Shown here piece after piece: positions 24,216 through 34,444 of a stretch of 64,000 nucleotides of DNA. The translations under genes and the position numbers were made by a program. The notes beneath the pieces were generated by a model. It ran no database searches and was not told the origin of the DNA. It worked only from the letters and a program-made list of their open reading frames with translations. Source of the DNA: Nocardioides halotolerans DSM 19273 (lineage in GTDB: Bacteria; Actinomycetota; Actinomycetes; Propionibacteriales; Nocardioidaceae); the NCBI RefSeq assembly GCF_000422805.1, contig NZ_KE383922.1, positions 1-64,000 of the forward strand. Reading direction: 5' to 3'. The first letter of the stretch is position 1; each line of letters begins with the position of its first letter.

Positions 24216-25504
24216 GGCCGCCCCGCCACCTCGCGGGTCGTGGGGAGGTGCGCGACCACCGAGAACCGGTCGTCGCGGTCCGTCACCCGCAGGTCGCCAC
24301 CCAGGGCGGCCAGCCGCTCGTCCATCCCGGGCAGTCCTCGACCCGACCCGGGCGTCGCGCGGCGACGCGGGCCGGTGCTGTTGGACACGGTGAGCTCGAG
24401 CGCGTCCGGCCGCCACCTCAGGTGCACCTGGGTGGCGGCGTCGAGCCCGGCGTGCTTGAGCACGTTGGTCAGCGCCTCCTGGGTGACGCGGTACGCCGCG
24501 AGCTCCGCGGCGGCGCTCATCGGCTGCCGCGGCCCCTGCTCGTCCAGGTGGACCGGCAGCCCGGAGCGGCGCGCGGTCGCGACCAGGCCGGGGAGGTCCG
24601 CCAGCGCGGGCCGGGGCTCGACGCCGGCGGGACCGCGGTCGTCCCCGTCGAGCACGCGCAGCACGCCGCGCATGTCCTGCATCGCCTCCCGTCCGGCGCG
24701 CGCGATGTTGTCGAGCACCGGCGCGGTCGCCGCCGGGTCGCGCGCGGCCATCAGCCGCCCGCCCTCGGCCTGGCTGACCATGACCGCCAGCGAGTGTGCG
24801 ACCACGTCGTGCATCTCCCGGGCGATCCGGCGGCGCTCGTCCTCGGCCGCGCGGCGCGCCTCCGCGACGCGCGCCTCGTGCTCGTGCCGGGCGCGCTCCT
24901 CGAGCGCGGCGACGTAGAGGGCGCGCAGCCGCCGGTAGCGCCCGGCGCACCACGGCGCCGCCACCATCGCGAGCGCACCGAGCAGCAGGAACAGCGGCCA
25001 GCTCTCCACCGGGTCCTGGGCAGAGGCGACGCCGGGCTGCGCCACCGTGAGGTAGTCCGCGCTCCACAGCCGAGCGACGACGGCGGCACCGCCGGCCGCC
25101 GAGGCCGCGAGGGCGAGCATCGAGGTGCGGTGGGAGCACCAGGCCGCCACGGAGTAGAGGGCGATCGGGAAGACCAGCACGCTCGGGAGCAGGACGGCGG
25201 AGAACGGCGGCGTGCGCCCGCCGGGGTCGAGCTCGGGGACGAGCACGAGGAGGAGCACGAGCGCTCCCGCGACCCCGTAGGCCAGCCGCGGCGCCGACCG
25301 CCGGGCCGCCAGCCCGGCGTGACCGAGGACCAGCGCGACGACCACCGCTGCCGCGAGCGACCTCGGCCACGAGGTGCTCCACACGGTGCGCAGGCTCACG
25401 GGCAGCAGCAGCACGGCCACGGCGAGGGCGAAGCAGGCATCGACGACACCGCCGTGGTGTCGCACCCAGCGGTCCACCGCGGACCACCCGAGACCTGAGC
25501 CCAC
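24212..25504 (-). CDS. Histidine kinase, HisKA_3 type
   Basis: About 430 aa. Six or so membrane segments (residues 25-240) form a sensor without a large extracellular domain. HisKA_3 has the phospho-acceptor His in RRRIAREMHDVVAHSLAVM, and the ATPase region ends GSGRGLPGMDERLAALGGDL. It pairs with the NarL-type regulator just downstream. GTG 25504 is chosen because upstream codons are arginine-rich, not membrane-like. No Shine-Dalgarno is obvious. Confidence 0.88.
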   Translation of the reverse strand: MGSGLGWSAVDRWVRHHGGVVDACFALAVAVLLLPVSLRTVWSTSWPRSLAAAVVVALVLGHAGLAARRSAPRLAYGVAGALVLLLVLVPELDPGGRTPPFSAVLLPSVLVFPIALYSVAAWCSHRTSMLALAASAAGGAAVVARLWSADYLTVAQPGVASAQDPVESWPLFLLLGALAMVAAPWCAGRYRRLRALYVAALEERARHEHEARVAEARRAAEDERRRIAREMHDVVAHSLAVMVSQAEGGRLMAARDPAATAPVLDNIARAGREAMQDMRGVLRVLDGDDRGPAGVEPRPALADLPGLVATARRSGLPVHLDEQGPRQPMSAAAELAAYRVTQEALTNVLKHAGLDAATQVHLRWRPDALELTVSNSTGPRRRATPGSGRGLPGMDERLAALGGDLRVTDRDDRFSVVAHLPTTREVAGRP

Positions 25505-25659
25505 CGCGTCATCGTAGGTCGGCCGCGACCGGTGATCACGCGGGTTTCTGCGGCGTGCGTACGCCTCCAGGGTGACGCGATCAGCCTCCGGGCCGACGAT
25601 TCGCGGCTCGCTTCGCGCGAACGTCGAAGGGAGCCCGTTCACGACCCAGGAGGACGCCC

Positions 25660-26232
25660 ATGACCACACCGCCGTACGACGTCAGCCCCACCACCGGCCG
25701 GACGGAGCGGGTCGCCCCGCGCTCGGCCGTGGTCGCCGCCCACCTGGTCCCGCTCGTGGTGCTGCCGTCCGGCGTCTGGCGGGTCCTCCTCGGCTGCGGC
25801 GTGAGCATGGGGTTCAACCGCGCGACGCTCGAGGCGGAGGGCTTCCCCGGCCGGGGCACGGTCATGGTCGTCGGCCTCACGCTCCTCACCGAGGCGCTCG
25901 CCTTGCTCACCCTCGGCCTGGTCCGGCCCTGGGGCGAGACCTTCCCGCGGTGGCTGCCGCTCGTCGGCGGTCGCCGGGTGCCGGCGACACCGGTCGTGGC
26001 GCTCGCCACCACCGGCGGGCTGGCCCTCACCGCCATGTGGACCTTCGCGCTGCGCAACGCGCTGCTCAACGACGGGCTCGACGAGATCTCCAGCGGCGCG
26101 TGGCACGCGGTGGCCGTGGCGTGCTACCTGCCGGCCCTGGCCTGGGGCCCGCTGCTGCTGCATGTGACATGGCTCTACCACCGCCGTCGAGCCGCGTCCG
26201 CGAGGCGTGAGCGGGTACCTGCCCGGCTGTGA
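25660..26232 (+). CDS. Membrane protein preceding treY
   Basis: 190 aa with four predicted membrane segments (VVAAHLVPLVVLPSGVWRVLLG; VMVVGLTLLTEALALLTLGLV; VVALATTGGLALTAMWTFAL; AVAVACYLPALAWGPLLLHVTWLY). CAGGAGG lies ahead of ATG 25660. It resembles small DUF-type actinobacterial membrane proteins and has no recognised function. Its stop overlaps treY's GTG by 4 bases, so it is translated with the trehalose genes; it also faces the kinase gene across a 155-base divergent gap. Confidence 0.8.
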   Translation: MTTPPYDVSPTTGRTERVAPRSAVVAAHLVPLVVLPSGVWRVLLGCGVSMGFNRATLEAEGFPGRGTVMVVGLTLLTEALALLTLGLVRPWGETFPRWLPLVGGRRVPATPVVALATTGGLALTAMWTFALRNALLNDGLDEISSGAWHAVAVACYLPALAWGPLLLHVTWLYHRRRAASARRERVPARL

Positions 26233-28433
26233 CCCCTCGTACGCCGCGCAGCACCTACCGCCTCCAGCTCACCTCCGACTTCGACCTCTTCGAGGCGGCC
26301 CGCCGCCTGCCCTACCTCAACGCCCTCGGCGTCGACTGGGTCTACCTCTCGCCGCTGCTCGCGGCCGAGGCGGGCAGCGAGCACGGCTACGACGTCGCGG
26401 TGCACACCCGGGAGGACCCCGAGCGCGGTGGCGCCACCGGCCTGGAGGTCCTGTCGGCGGTCGCCCACGGCCTCGACATGGGCGTCCTCGTCGACATCGT
26501 CCCCAACCACGTCGGCGTGGCCAGCCCACGGCCGGCCACCTGGTGGTGGGACGTGCTGGAGCACGGGCAGGAGTCGCGCTACGCGACGTACTTCGACATC
26601 GACTGGGACGCCGGGGGAGGGCGGCTCCTGCTGCCGGTCGTGGGCGACGGCGACGAGGGCTCGATCGAGGTGCTGCCCGACGAGCACGCGGTGACCTACC
26701 ACGACCTCCGGCTCCCGATGGCGCCCGGAACCACCCGCCTCGACGAGCAGCACTACGAGCTGGTCGGCTGGCGGCGCGGCGACACCGACCTCAACTACCG
26801 TCGCTTCTTCACCGTGACCACGCTCGCCGGCATCCGCGTGGAGGAGGACGAGGTCTTCGATGACTCCCACCGCGAGATCGGGCGCTGGTTCGAGGTCGGC
26901 CTGGTCGACGGGCTCCGCGTCGACCACCCCGACGGGCTGCGCGACCCGGCCGACTACCTCGACCGGCTCGCCAAGCTGACCCACGGGTCCTACGTCGTGG
27001 TCGAGAAGATCCTCGAGCCCGGCGAGTCGCTGCCGCCGTCCTGGAACACCGCGGGGACGACCGGCTACGACGCCCTGGCCCTGGTCGACCGCGTGCTCAC
27101 CGACCCCGACGGCGAGGCGCCGCTCTCCGCCGTCGCTCCGGTCGACTACGGCGAGCTGGTGCACGAGACCAAGCGGGCGGTCGCCGACGGCTCGCTGCAG
27201 GCCGAGGTGCGCCGCATCGTCCGCGAGCTCGCACCGGTCGGCCTCGACCTCGACGACGAGGTGCTGCGCGACGCCGTGGCGGAGCTGCTCACCTGCTTCC
27301 CGGTCTACCGGTCCTACCTGCCGCTGGGCCTCGCCCACGTCGTGCTGGCCTTCTCGACCGCCCGGGCCCGGCGCCCCGACCTGCTGCCGGCGCTCGACGC
27401 GCTCGAGCCGGTGCTGTCGGACCCGGCCCAGCCGGCCGCGCTGCGGTTCCAGCAGACGAGCGGGATGGTGATGGCAAAAGGCGTCGAGGACTGCGCCTTC
27501 TACCGCTACTCCCGGCTGACCTCGCTCAACGAGGTGGGCGGCGACCCCGCGGTGTTCTCGATCCCGGTCGCGGAGTTCCACGACTTCATGTCGCGCCGGC
27601 AGGCGGACTGGCCCGACGCGATGACCACCCTGTCGACCCACGACACCAAGCGGAGCGAGGACGTCCGGGCACGGATCACCGCGCTCGCCGAGGCTCCCGA
27701 CCTGTGGGTCCAGACCCTCGAGACGGCCCTCGAGGCCGCGCCGCTGCCCGACCGCGGCTTCGCCAACCTGCTCTGGCAGGCGGCGTACGGCGCGTGGCCG
27801 ATCGAGCGGGAGCGGCTGCACGCCTACGCCGAGAAGGCGATGCGCGAGGCCGGCGACCGCACGACCTGGACCGACCCCGACGAGGACTACGAGCGGGCGG
27901 TGCACGCGGCGGTCGATGCGGCATACGACGACGAGCGGGTCCGCGGCGCCCTCGAGAGCCTCGACGCGGAGCTGTCCGAGGCCGGTCGCGCCAACTCCCT
28001 GTCGGCCAAGCTGCTCTCGCTCACCGTGCCCGGCGTGCCCGACGTCTACCAGGGCAGCGAGCTCGGCGATCAGAGCCTCGTCGACCCCGACAACCGGCGG
28101 CCGGTCGACTTCGACGCCGCCGAGAAGCTGCTGGAGACCGGCGACAACGCCAAGCAGGCGCTCACCGCCCGCGCGCTGCGGCCGCGCCGCGACCGGCCCG
28201 ACCTGTTCACGACGTACACACCGCTGCGCGCCCGTGGCCAGGCCGCCGATCACGTGCTCGCCTTCGACCGCGGAGGGGCGGTCACCGTCGTCACGCGGCT
28301 GCCCTACGGCTTGGCGCGCCGCGGTGGCTGGGGAGAGACCACGCTGACCCTGTCCGACGGCACCGAGCGGCGCGTCGCGGACCTGCTCCGCGGCGCCCCG
28401 GCGGCGCTGCTGACCCCCGGGGACCTGGCATGA
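26229..28433 (+). CDS. treY: Maltooligosyl trehalose synthase
   Basis: 734 aa GH13 enzyme that isomerises the reducing-end alpha-1,4 bond of maltooligosaccharides to alpha-1,1. It has [21 protein letters not shown] at the N terminus, the VDIVPNHVG region, nucleophile Asp in [13 protein letters not shown], acid/base Glu in [12 protein letters not shown] and a late Asp in [28 protein letters not shown] follows. Length is within the usual range. GTG 26229 overlaps the preceding stop; its own stop overlaps treZ. Confidence 0.96.
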   Translation: MTPRTPRSTYRLQLTSDFDLFEAARRLPYLNALGVDWVYLSPLLAAEAGSEHGYDVAVHTREDPERGGATGLEVLSAVAHGLDMGVLVDIVPNHVGVASPRPATWWWDVLEHGQESRYATYFDIDWDAGGGRLLLPVVGDGDEGSIEVLPDEHAVTYHDLRLPMAPGTTRLDEQHYELVGWRRGDTDLNYRRFFTVTTLAGIRVEEDEVFDDSHREIGRWFEVGLVDGLRVDHPDGLRDPADYLDRLAKLTHGSYVVVEKILEPGESLPPSWNTAGTTGYDALALVDRVLTDPDGEAPLSAVAPVDYGELVHETKRAVADGSLQAEVRRIVRELAPVGLDLDDEVLRDAVAELLTCFPVYRSYLPLGLAHVVLAFSTARARRPDLLPALDALEPVLSDPAQPAALRFQQTSGMVMAKGVEDCAFYRYSRLTSLNEVGGDPAVFSIPVAEFHDFMSRRQADWPDAMTTLSTHDTKRSEDVRARITALAEAPDLWVQTLETALEAAPLPDRGFANLLWQAAYGAWPIERERLHAYAEKAMREAGDRTTWTDPDEDYERAVHAAVDAAYDDERVRGALESLDAELSEAGRANSLSAKLLSLTVPGVPDVYQGSELGDQSLVDPDNRRPVDFDAAEKLLETGDNAKQALTARALRPRRDRPDLFTTYTPLRARGQAADHVLAFDRGGAVTVVTRLPYGLARRGGWGETTLTLSDGTERRVADLLRGAPAALLTPGDLA

Positions 28434-30220
28434 GCGCGCCACGACGCGGCCCGTTCGACGTGTGGGCGCCGCGGGCCACGAGCCTGCGCCTCTCCGTGGA
28501 CAGCGCGGCCGTCGACATGGTCCGGCGTGACGACGGCTGGTGGACGCCGGTGGGGCTCGACCCGGACAGCCTGCGCCCGGAGGTCGACTACGGCTATCTC
28601 GTCGACGACGCGGACGTGCCGCGCCCCGACCCGCGGTCGCGGTGGCAGCCCCACGGTGTCCACGAGCGCTCGCGGACCTACGACGCGAGCCGGTTCCCGT
28701 GGACCGACGACGGCTGGACGGGTCGCCAGCTGGCCGGCTCGGTGATCTACGAGCTGCACGTCGGGACGTTCACCCCCGAGGGCACCCTCGACGCGGCGCT
28801 GACCAGGCTCGACCACCTGCGCGAGATCGGCGTCGACCTCGTCGAGCTGATGCCCGTCAACGCGGTCAGCGGCACCCACAACTGGGGCTACGACGGCGTG
28901 CTCTGGTACGCCGTGCACGAGCCCTACGGCGGTCCGGAGGCCTACCAGCGCTTCGTCGACGGCTGTCACGCCGCGGGGCTCGGGGTCATCCAGGACGTCG
29001 TCTACAACCACCTCGGTCCCTCGGGCAACTACCTGCCCGAGTTCGGGCCGTATCTCAAGGAGGGGGCCAACACCTGGGGCGACCTGGTCAACCTCGACGG
29101 CGAGGGGTCGCACGAGGTGCGGCGCTACATCCTCGACAACGCCCGGATGTGGCTGGAGGACTACCACGTCGACGGGCTGCGGCTCGACGCGGTGCACGCC
29201 CTCGAGGACACCTCCGACCCCCACCTGCTGGAGGAGCTCGCGGTCGAGGTCGCGGCCTGGTCGGCCCACCAGGGCCGGCCCCTGACGCTGATCGCGGAGT
29301 CCGACCTCAACGACCCGGTGATGGTGACCCCGCGCGAGGCGGGCGGCTACGGCCTCGACGCGCAGTGGAGCGACGACTTCCACCACGCGCTGCACGTCGC
29401 GCTCACCGGCGAGACGCACGGCTACTACGCCGACTTCGAGCCGCTCGGCGCGCTCGCGAAGGTGTGCGAGCGGGGCTTCTTCCACGACGGGACCTACTCG
29501 TCGTTCCGCGAGAAGGAGCACGGCGTCCCGATCGACACGCGGGCGATGCCGGCGTGGCGGCTCGTGGTGGCCAGCCAGAACCACGACCAGGTCGGCAACC
29601 GGGCGGTGGGCGACCGGATCACCGAGGCTCTCGACGACGACCAGCTCGCGTGCGCCGCGCTGCTCACGCTCTGCGGGCCGTTCACCCCGATGCTGTTCCA
29701 GGGCGAGGAGTGGGCTGCGTCGACGCCGTTCCAGTTCTTCACCTCCCATCCCGAGGAGGAGCTGGGCCGGCTCACCGCCGAGGGCCGGATCTCGGAGTTC
29801 GCCCGGCACGGCTGGGACCCCGACGCCGTGCCGGACCCGCAGGACCCGGACACCTTCGAGCGCTCGAAGCTCGACTGGTCCGAGCTCGGGTCGGAGCGCG
29901 GTGCGCGGATGCTCGGTGTCTACCGCGACCTGGCGCGGCTGCGCCGGGAGCTCCCCGAGCTCACCGACCCGTCGTTCGCCCGGGTATCGTGCCGGGCCGA
30001 CGAGGCAGCCAGGTTCTTCACGATGAGCCGCGGCGACCTGCTGGTGCTGGTCAACTTCGGCGACCGGCCGATGGCGGCCGAGGTCGACGGGGCCGAGCTG
30101 CTCTTCGAGACCGAGTCGGGAGTGGACGTCGACGGCGCCGTCGTCCGGCTGCCCGGACATGCCGGGGCGCTGGTCCGGGTGAGCAGGGCCGGCGGGGCGA
30201 GCGTGGTGCCCCCCGCCTGA
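28430..30220 (+). CDS. treZ: Malto-oligosyltrehalose trehalohydrolase
   Basis: 596 aa GH13 enzyme releasing trehalose from maltooligosyl trehalose made by TreY. An N-terminal beta domain ([16 protein letters not shown]) precedes the barrel, with [18 protein letters not shown], nucleophile Asp in [11 protein letters not shown], Glu in LIAESDLND and Asp in [13 protein letters not shown] 28430 overlaps treY by 4 bases. The debranching partner treX is not in this window, so the operon is treY-treZ only. Trehalose serves as osmolyte and mycolate or storage sugar in actinobacteria. Confidence 0.96.
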   Translation: MSAPRRGPFDVWAPRATSLRLSVDSAAVDMVRRDDGWWTPVGLDPDSLRPEVDYGYLVDDADVPRPDPRSRWQPHGVHERSRTYDASRFPWTDDGWTGRQLAGSVIYELHVGTFTPEGTLDAALTRLDHLREIGVDLVELMPVNAVSGTHNWGYDGVLWYAVHEPYGGPEAYQRFVDGCHAAGLGVIQDVVYNHLGPSGNYLPEFGPYLKEGANTWGDLVNLDGEGSHEVRRYILDNARMWLEDYHVDGLRLDAVHALEDTSDPHLLEELAVEVAAWSAHQGRPLTLIAESDLNDPVMVTPREAGGYGLDAQWSDDFHHALHVALTGETHGYYADFEPLGALAKVCERGFFHDGTYSSFREKEHGVPIDTRAMPAWRLVVASQNHDQVGNRAVGDRITEALDDDQLACAALLTLCGPFTPMLFQGEEWAASTPFQFFTSHPEEELGRLTAEGRISEFARHGWDPDAVPDPQDPDTFERSKLDWSELGSERGARMLGVYRDLARLRRELPELTDPSFARVSCRADEAARFFTMSRGDLLVLVNFGDRPMAAEVDGAELLFETESGVDVDGAVVRLPGHAGALVRVSRAGGASVVPPA

Positions 30221-30227
30221 GGCGCGG

Positions 30228-31814
30228 TCAGCGGCCCAGTCGCAGCCGGTCGTGCAGGACGGCGGCCCTCGCGGCGTTGCTGCCGGCCGCGCCGTGGACG
30301 CCCCCGCCCGGGTGCGCGGACGCCGACCCGAGATAGAGGCCGCTGATGCCGGTCTCGGCGCGCCCGAGCCCGGGCACCGGCCGGAAGATCAGGTCCTGGT
30401 GGAGCTGCGCGGTGCCACCGCCCACCGCGCCGCCGATGAGGTTGGCGTTGCGGGCCTCCAGCTCCCGGGGACCGAGCACCCGGCGCTGCAGGACGCGGCT
30501 GCCGAAGCCCGGCGCCAGCCGCTCCAGCCGGGCCTGCATCCGGTCGGCGAACCGCTCGCACTCGTCGTGGTCCCACCGGCCCGTGAGCCCGTCGTCGCCC
30601 GCGTCGGAGCGGGCGTGCTGGGGCACGTGCGTGTAGGCCCAGAACGACTCGGTGCCGGCCGGCGACCGCGTGGCGTCGCTGGTGGTCATCTGCCCGGTGA
30701 GCATGAACGGCGCCGCCGGGATCGACCCGGCCCACACCTGGTTGAGCGCCTCCTGCATCTGCGGCAGCGAGTCGGCGACGTGCACCGTGCCGGGCGAGTA
30801 CGCCGGCTCGGTGAGCCACGGGATGGGCCCGCCCAGCGCCCAGTCGACCTTCACGGTGCCGGGGTCCATCTCGAACTGGCGCATGCCGCGGGCCACCTTG
30901 ACCGGCACGTCGTCGGGATCGACCAGCCGGCCGTAGAGGTGCGGCGCGGCCACGTCCGCGATCACCGCACGACGGGCGCGGAACCGCTCGGTCGCGGTGC
31001 GGACGCTCCGCGCCCGGCGGTCGGCCACGTCGATCCCGATGACCTCGGCGTCGCACCTGATCTCGCCGCCCCGACTCGTGAACCGGTCCGCGAGCGCGTG
31101 GGCGAGCCGCCCGGCGCCGCCCTCGGGCACCGGGAAGCCGACCGTCTGGCCGAGCATGGTCATGAGCAGCCCCATCAGGCCCGACCCCGGCGCGTCGAGC
31201 GGGATGTCGGCGTGGCCCGCGTTGCCCGCCATCAGGATCTCGAGGCCGTCGCCGCCGAAGCGGTGCCGTCCGAGCTCGGCAGCCGGGGTGAGCAGGGTGC
31301 GCACGAAGCGCAGCCCACCGGCCCGGCGGATCCGGGTGAGCAGCCCCAGCGTCGGGCGGACGGGCGGGAACGGTGTCAGCAGGGCGTCGACGAGGTGCGA
31401 CCCCACCGCGTCCCACTCGGCACACATCTCCAGCCACGCGTCGCCGTCACCGGCGTGCTGGGCGTCCGCGAGCCGGGCGGTGACCTCGCGGTCGCGGTGG
31501 AGGAGGGCCCAGCTCCCGTCGGCGAACGGGTGCCCGAGCACGGCGGGGGCGTGGCGCCACACGAGGCCGTGGTCCTCGAGCCGCAGCGACCGGATGGTGC
31601 GAGACGCCGCCGCGAGCGGGTAGAACGCGCTGAAGGTGTCGTGGACGAACCCGGGGTGCACGTCCTCGGCGCTGGCCACGGCGCCGCCGATGGTGGGCTG
31701 CGCCTCCAGGACCAGCACCGACCAGCCGCGGTCGGCCAGGAGGTTCGCGGCCACCAGCCCGTTGGGGCCGGCGCCGACGACCACGGCGTCGTACGCCGCA
31801 GCCGACGCGGTCAT
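30228..31814 (-). CDS. FAD-dependent oxidoreductase, phytoene desaturase-like
   Basis: 528 aa. Dinucleotide-binding motif VVVGAGPNGLVAANLLADRGWSVLVLEA at the N terminus; VPEGGAGRLAHALADRF and a C-terminal GLYLGSASAHPGGGVHGAAG match the NAD(P)/FAD-dependent CrtI-like family. Many actinobacterial members of this subgroup are not carotenoid enzymes, and no crtB or crtE is nearby, so the substrate is open. ATG 31814 overlaps the SRPBCC stop, making a two-gene unit. Confidence 0.9.
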   Translation of the reverse strand: MTASAAAYDAVVVGAGPNGLVAANLLADRGWSVLVLEAQPTIGGAVASAEDVHPGFVHDTFSAFYPLAAASRTIRSLRLEDHGLVWRHAPAVLGHPFADGSWALLHRDREVTARLADAQHAGDGDAWLEMCAEWDAVGSHLVDALLTPFPPVRPTLGLLTRIRRAGGLRFVRTLLTPAAELGRHRFGGDGLEILMAGNAGHADIPLDAPGSGLMGLLMTMLGQTVGFPVPEGGAGRLAHALADRFTSRGGEIRCDAEVIGIDVADRRARSVRTATERFRARRAVIADVAAPHLYGRLVDPDDVPVKVARGMRQFEMDPGTVKVDWALGGPIPWLTEPAYSPGTVHVADSLPQMQEALNQVWAGSIPAAPFMLTGQMTTSDATRSPAGTESFWAYTHVPQHARSDAGDDGLTGRWDHDECERFADRMQARLERLAPGFGSRVLQRRVLGPRELEARNANLIGGAVGGGTAQLHQDLIFRPVPGLGRAETGISGLYLGSASAHPGGGVHGAAGSNAARAAVLHDRLRLGR

Positions 31815-32257
31815 GCGACCTGCTGTTGCCGGCGTTCGACGAGGAAGGCGAGCCGGCGCAGGCTCTCGACGTTGCGCCACATGAGCAGCGGGTCCTGCAT
31901 CGCCTTCGGCACCATGGCTCCCGGCCCGGCGCTCGCGTGCTCCTCCATGACCACCTCGGTCTCGGCACCCTGCGGGCGCAGGGTGATGGTGACCTTGGCA
32001 CGCCCGGCCGGCCACGCGTGCGCCTGCAGCACCAGCCGCGAACCGGGGACGCACTCCTCCACCTCCGTGATGTCGTCGAGCGTCAGCGGCCACGTGCCGA
32101 CGGAGTGGTGCAGCCGTGCGCCCGGGTCCGGCCAGAGGTCGTCGACGTCGCGCATCCGCGTGGCCCCCACCACCCACAGGGGATAGAGCCAGCCGTCGGA
32201 CAGCACCGCCCAGACCTGGTCGGGGGTCGCCTGCATCACGCGCGTGGTCGTACTCAT
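31811..32257 (-). CDS. SRPBCC family protein
   Basis: 148 aa START/Bet v1-like fold. MSTTTRVMQATPDQVWAVLSDGW at the N terminus and a long C-terminal helix (NVESLRRLAFLVERR) define it. It forms a hydrophobic cavity that may bind a lipid or polyketide-like ligand. Coupled to the FAD oxidoreductase, which could act on the same hydrophobic ligand; that is inference. Confidence 0.88.
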   Translation of the reverse strand: MSTTTRVMQATPDQVWAVLSDGWLYPLWVVGATRMRDVDDLWPDPGARLHHSVGTWPLTLDDITEVEECVPGSRLVLQAHAWPAGRAKVTITLRPQGAETEVVMEEHASAGPGAMVPKAMQDPLLMWRNVESLRRLAFLVERRQQQVA

Positions 32258-32280
32258 GGCTGGCTGGTACCCGCCCGGTG

Positions 32281-33228
32281 CTATCTCAGCGCGGGCAGGA
32301 CGTCGCGGCCGTAGGCCTCGATCATCGCGAGGTAGTTCGGCCCCATGTTGGCGACGTACACCTCGTCGTACCCCGCGTCGACGTAGTCGCGCAGCTGCTG
32401 GACGTGCCGGTCGGTGTCGCTGCCCGCGACGATGCTCTGCGCCGTCGACTCGCGGGTCACCAGCTGCGAGGCCTGCTCGAAGTGCTGCGGGCTCGGCAGC
32501 ACCTGCGCGAGCTCGCCCGGCAGCCCGGCGTTCGCCCAGAGCCTGTGGGCGTGGTCGACGCCCTCGTCGTCGGTGTCCGCCCAGGCCACCTTCACGCCGC
32601 CCTGGCAGGGCTTGCCGCCCGACTTCTCCTTGAACGACGCCACGGCGTCGGCGTCGTCGGCGGTGTTGATGAAGCCGTCGCCGATGCGGGCGGCCAGGTC
32701 GAGGGCCTTGGGCCCGAACGCCGAGACGTAGACCGGCGGGGGCTCGTCGGGCAGCGTGTAGATCCGCGCGGTGTCGACGTCGTAGTGCGTGCCCTGGGTC
32801 GTCACGACCTCACCGGTCCAGAGCCGGCGCATCAGCTCGACGGCCTCCTCCAGCATCTCGAGCCGGACGTCGGCGGAGGGCCACGGGTCGCCGAGGACGT
32901 GCTCGTTGAGCGCCTCGCCGGTGCCGACCCCGAGGACGAACCGGCCCTCGAGCTGCACCGCGGCGGTCGCGGCGGCCTGCGCGACCACGGCCGGATGGAT
33001 GCGCGTCGTGGGGCAGGTGACGGCGGTCGTGACCGGCAGCGACGTGGCCTGCGAGATCGCGCCGATCATGCCCCAGACGAACGGGCTCTGGCCCTGCTCG
33101 TTGTTCCACGGGTGGTAGTGGTCGCTGATCCAGAGGGCCTCGAAGCCGGCCTTCTCGGCAGCGACCGCCTGCTCGACCAGCTCGGCGGGCGAGTACTCCT
33201 CGCAGGACAGGAAGTATCCGAAGCGCAT
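32281..33228 (-). CDS. LLM-class F420-dependent oxidoreductase
   Basis: 315 aa TIM-barrel of the luciferase-like monooxygenase superfamily. It opens MRFGYFLSCEEYSPAELVEQAVAAE and has LWISDHYHPW, GRFVLGVGTGEALNEHVLG and VYVSAFGPKALDLAARIGDG, typical of the F420-dependent glucose-6-phosphate dehydrogenase-related group. It probably uses reduced or oxidised F420 on an unknown substrate. The two genes downstream are read in the same direction 23 bases away and may be co-transcribed. Confidence 0.9.
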   Translation of the reverse strand: MRFGYFLSCEEYSPAELVEQAVAAEKAGFEALWISDHYHPWNNEQGQSPFVWGMIGAISQATSLPVTTAVTCPTTRIHPAVVAQAAATAAVQLEGRFVLGVGTGEALNEHVLGDPWPSADVRLEMLEEAVELMRRLWTGEVVTTQGTHYDVDTARIYTLPDEPPPVYVSAFGPKALDLAARIGDGFINTADDADAVASFKEKSGGKPCQGGVKVAWADTDDEGVDHAHRLWANAGLPGELAQVLPSPQHFEQASQLVTRESTAQSIVAGSDTDRHVQQLRDYVDAGYDEVYVANMGPNYLAMIEAYGRDVLPALR

Positions 33229-33332
33229 GCACGACGGGTACCCACCCGCGTCGGTCGGACGTCACCCGCCGGGGTGAGGGTGGCTGGGCCCCGGCGGGTC
33301 ACTGGAACTCCCACACCAGATCGGGAGGTTCG

Positions 33333-34037
33333 ATGACCACGGACACCAGCACCACCCAACGAGCCCAGGAGACGGCCGCCACGGCCGCCGACCAGGGCAA
33401 GCACGTGGCGGGCACCGCCGCGAGCGAGGCCAGGGACCTCGCCGCGGAGGCGACGCAGCAGGCCAGGGGCGTCGTGACCGACGCGATGAGCAAGCTCCAG
33501 GGACAGCTCGACGACCAGGGCCGCCAGCAGAAGGACAGGGTCGCGGGCACCCTGGCGACGTTCGCCGACGACCTCGGACAGATGGCGCAGGGCGGAGCCG
33601 GCCTCGCGGCCACGCTGGCCCACGAGGCCGCGGACCGAGCGCAGACCATCTCGCGGCACCTCGAGTCCCGCGAGCCGCGCGAGCTCCTCGACGACGTACG
33701 CCGCTTCGCCCGTCAGCGGCCGGGGACCTTCCTCCTCGGGGCGCTCGCGGCCGGCGTGGTCGTGGGCCGCCTGGCGCGCGGCACCAAGGACGCGGCCGAA
33801 GCCGCCGAGGGCGCGGACACGCCTCGCGCCACACCGGGCGCGCCGAACACCACCGAGGTGTCCGCCGGCCACGGTCAGCCCACCCAGCCGCCGACCCCGG
33901 CCACCCAGGCCACCCCCGTGACCTCGGCGCCGACGACCGACCTGCCGGCCTCGGCGATGGGCTACTCCTCGCCGCCGGTCGGCAACGGCCTGCCCACGGC
34001 TCCGGCGGCCGGCGAGCCGGACGGGTCGCTGCCATGA
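33333..34037 (+). CDS. Stress-type helical membrane-associated protein
   Basis: 234 aa. Long Ala/Gln-rich amphipathic helices (residues 1-115, with QETAATAADQGKHVAGTAASEA-like repeats), one hydrophobic segment (TFLLGALAAGVVVGRLARG), then a Pro/Thr-rich low-complexity tail. It heads a three-gene cluster with a holin-X-like and a DUF3618 protein, an arrangement common in actinobacteria and linked to envelope or nutrient-limitation responses. GGGAGG precedes the ATG. No enzymatic motif. Confidence 0.8.
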   Translation: MTTDTSTTQRAQETAATAADQGKHVAGTAASEARDLAAEATQQARGVVTDAMSKLQGQLDDQGRQQKDRVAGTLATFADDLGQMAQGGAGLAATLAHEAADRAQTISRHLESREPRELLDDVRRFARQRPGTFLLGALAAGVVVGRLARGTKDAAEAAEGADTPRATPGAPNTTEVSAGHGQPTQPPTPATQATPVTSAPTTDLPASAMGYSSPPVGNGLPTAPAAGEPDGSLP

Positions 34038-34444
34038 CCCAGACGACGCGGACACCGGGTCAGGGCGACGAGCGCAGCCTCGGCGAGGTCGTCGGCGACC
34101 TCAGCACCGACCTGTCCACGCTGATGAAGCAGGAGGTGCAGCTGGCCAAGGTCGAGCTCAAGGAAGAGGTGACCAAGGTCGGCAAGGGCGCCGGGATGCT
34201 CGGTGGCGCCGGCTTCGCAGGGTGGTTCGTGCTGCTGTTCCTCAGCCTTGCCCTGACCTTCCTGCTCGACAACTGGCTGCCCGTCGAGGTGGCCGCGCTG
34301 ATCACCGCGGGCGTGTGGGCGATCGCCGCCGCCGTGCTCGCCTCGATCGGCCGCAAGGAGCTCAAGACGGCGAACCCGCAACTACCCCAGACCCAACAGA
34401 CCTTGAAGGAGGACGTGCAATGGGCCAAGGCACAGAAGAGCTGA
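34034..34444 (+). CDS. Actinobacterial holin-X / DUF1469 family protein
   Basis: 136 aa. An N-terminal amphipathic helix (SLGEVVGDLSTDLSTLMKQEVQLAKVELKEEV) is followed by two membrane helices (MLGGAGFAGWFVLLFLSLALTFLL; VAALITAGVWAIAAAVLASIG). Annotated in databases as phage holin-like, but the neighbours are housekeeping, so it is more likely an envelope protein than a lysis protein. ATG 34034 overlaps the previous stop. Confidence 0.85.
   Translation: MTQTTRTPGQGDERSLGEVVGDLSTDLSTLMKQEVQLAKVELKEEVTKVGKGAGMLGGAGFAGWFVLLFLSLALTFLLDNWLPVEVAALITAGVWAIAAAVLASIGRKELKTANPQLPQTQQTLKEDVQWAKAQKS

Noticed and set aside
30228-31814. Carotenoid pathway from the phytoene desaturase-like gene
   Set aside because: No crtE, crtB or cyclase in the neighbourhood; this subgroup has diverse substrates.
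34034-34444. Holin annotation as evidence for a prophage
   Set aside because: No phage structural, integrase or lysin genes nearby; this family is a common actinobacterial envelope protein.
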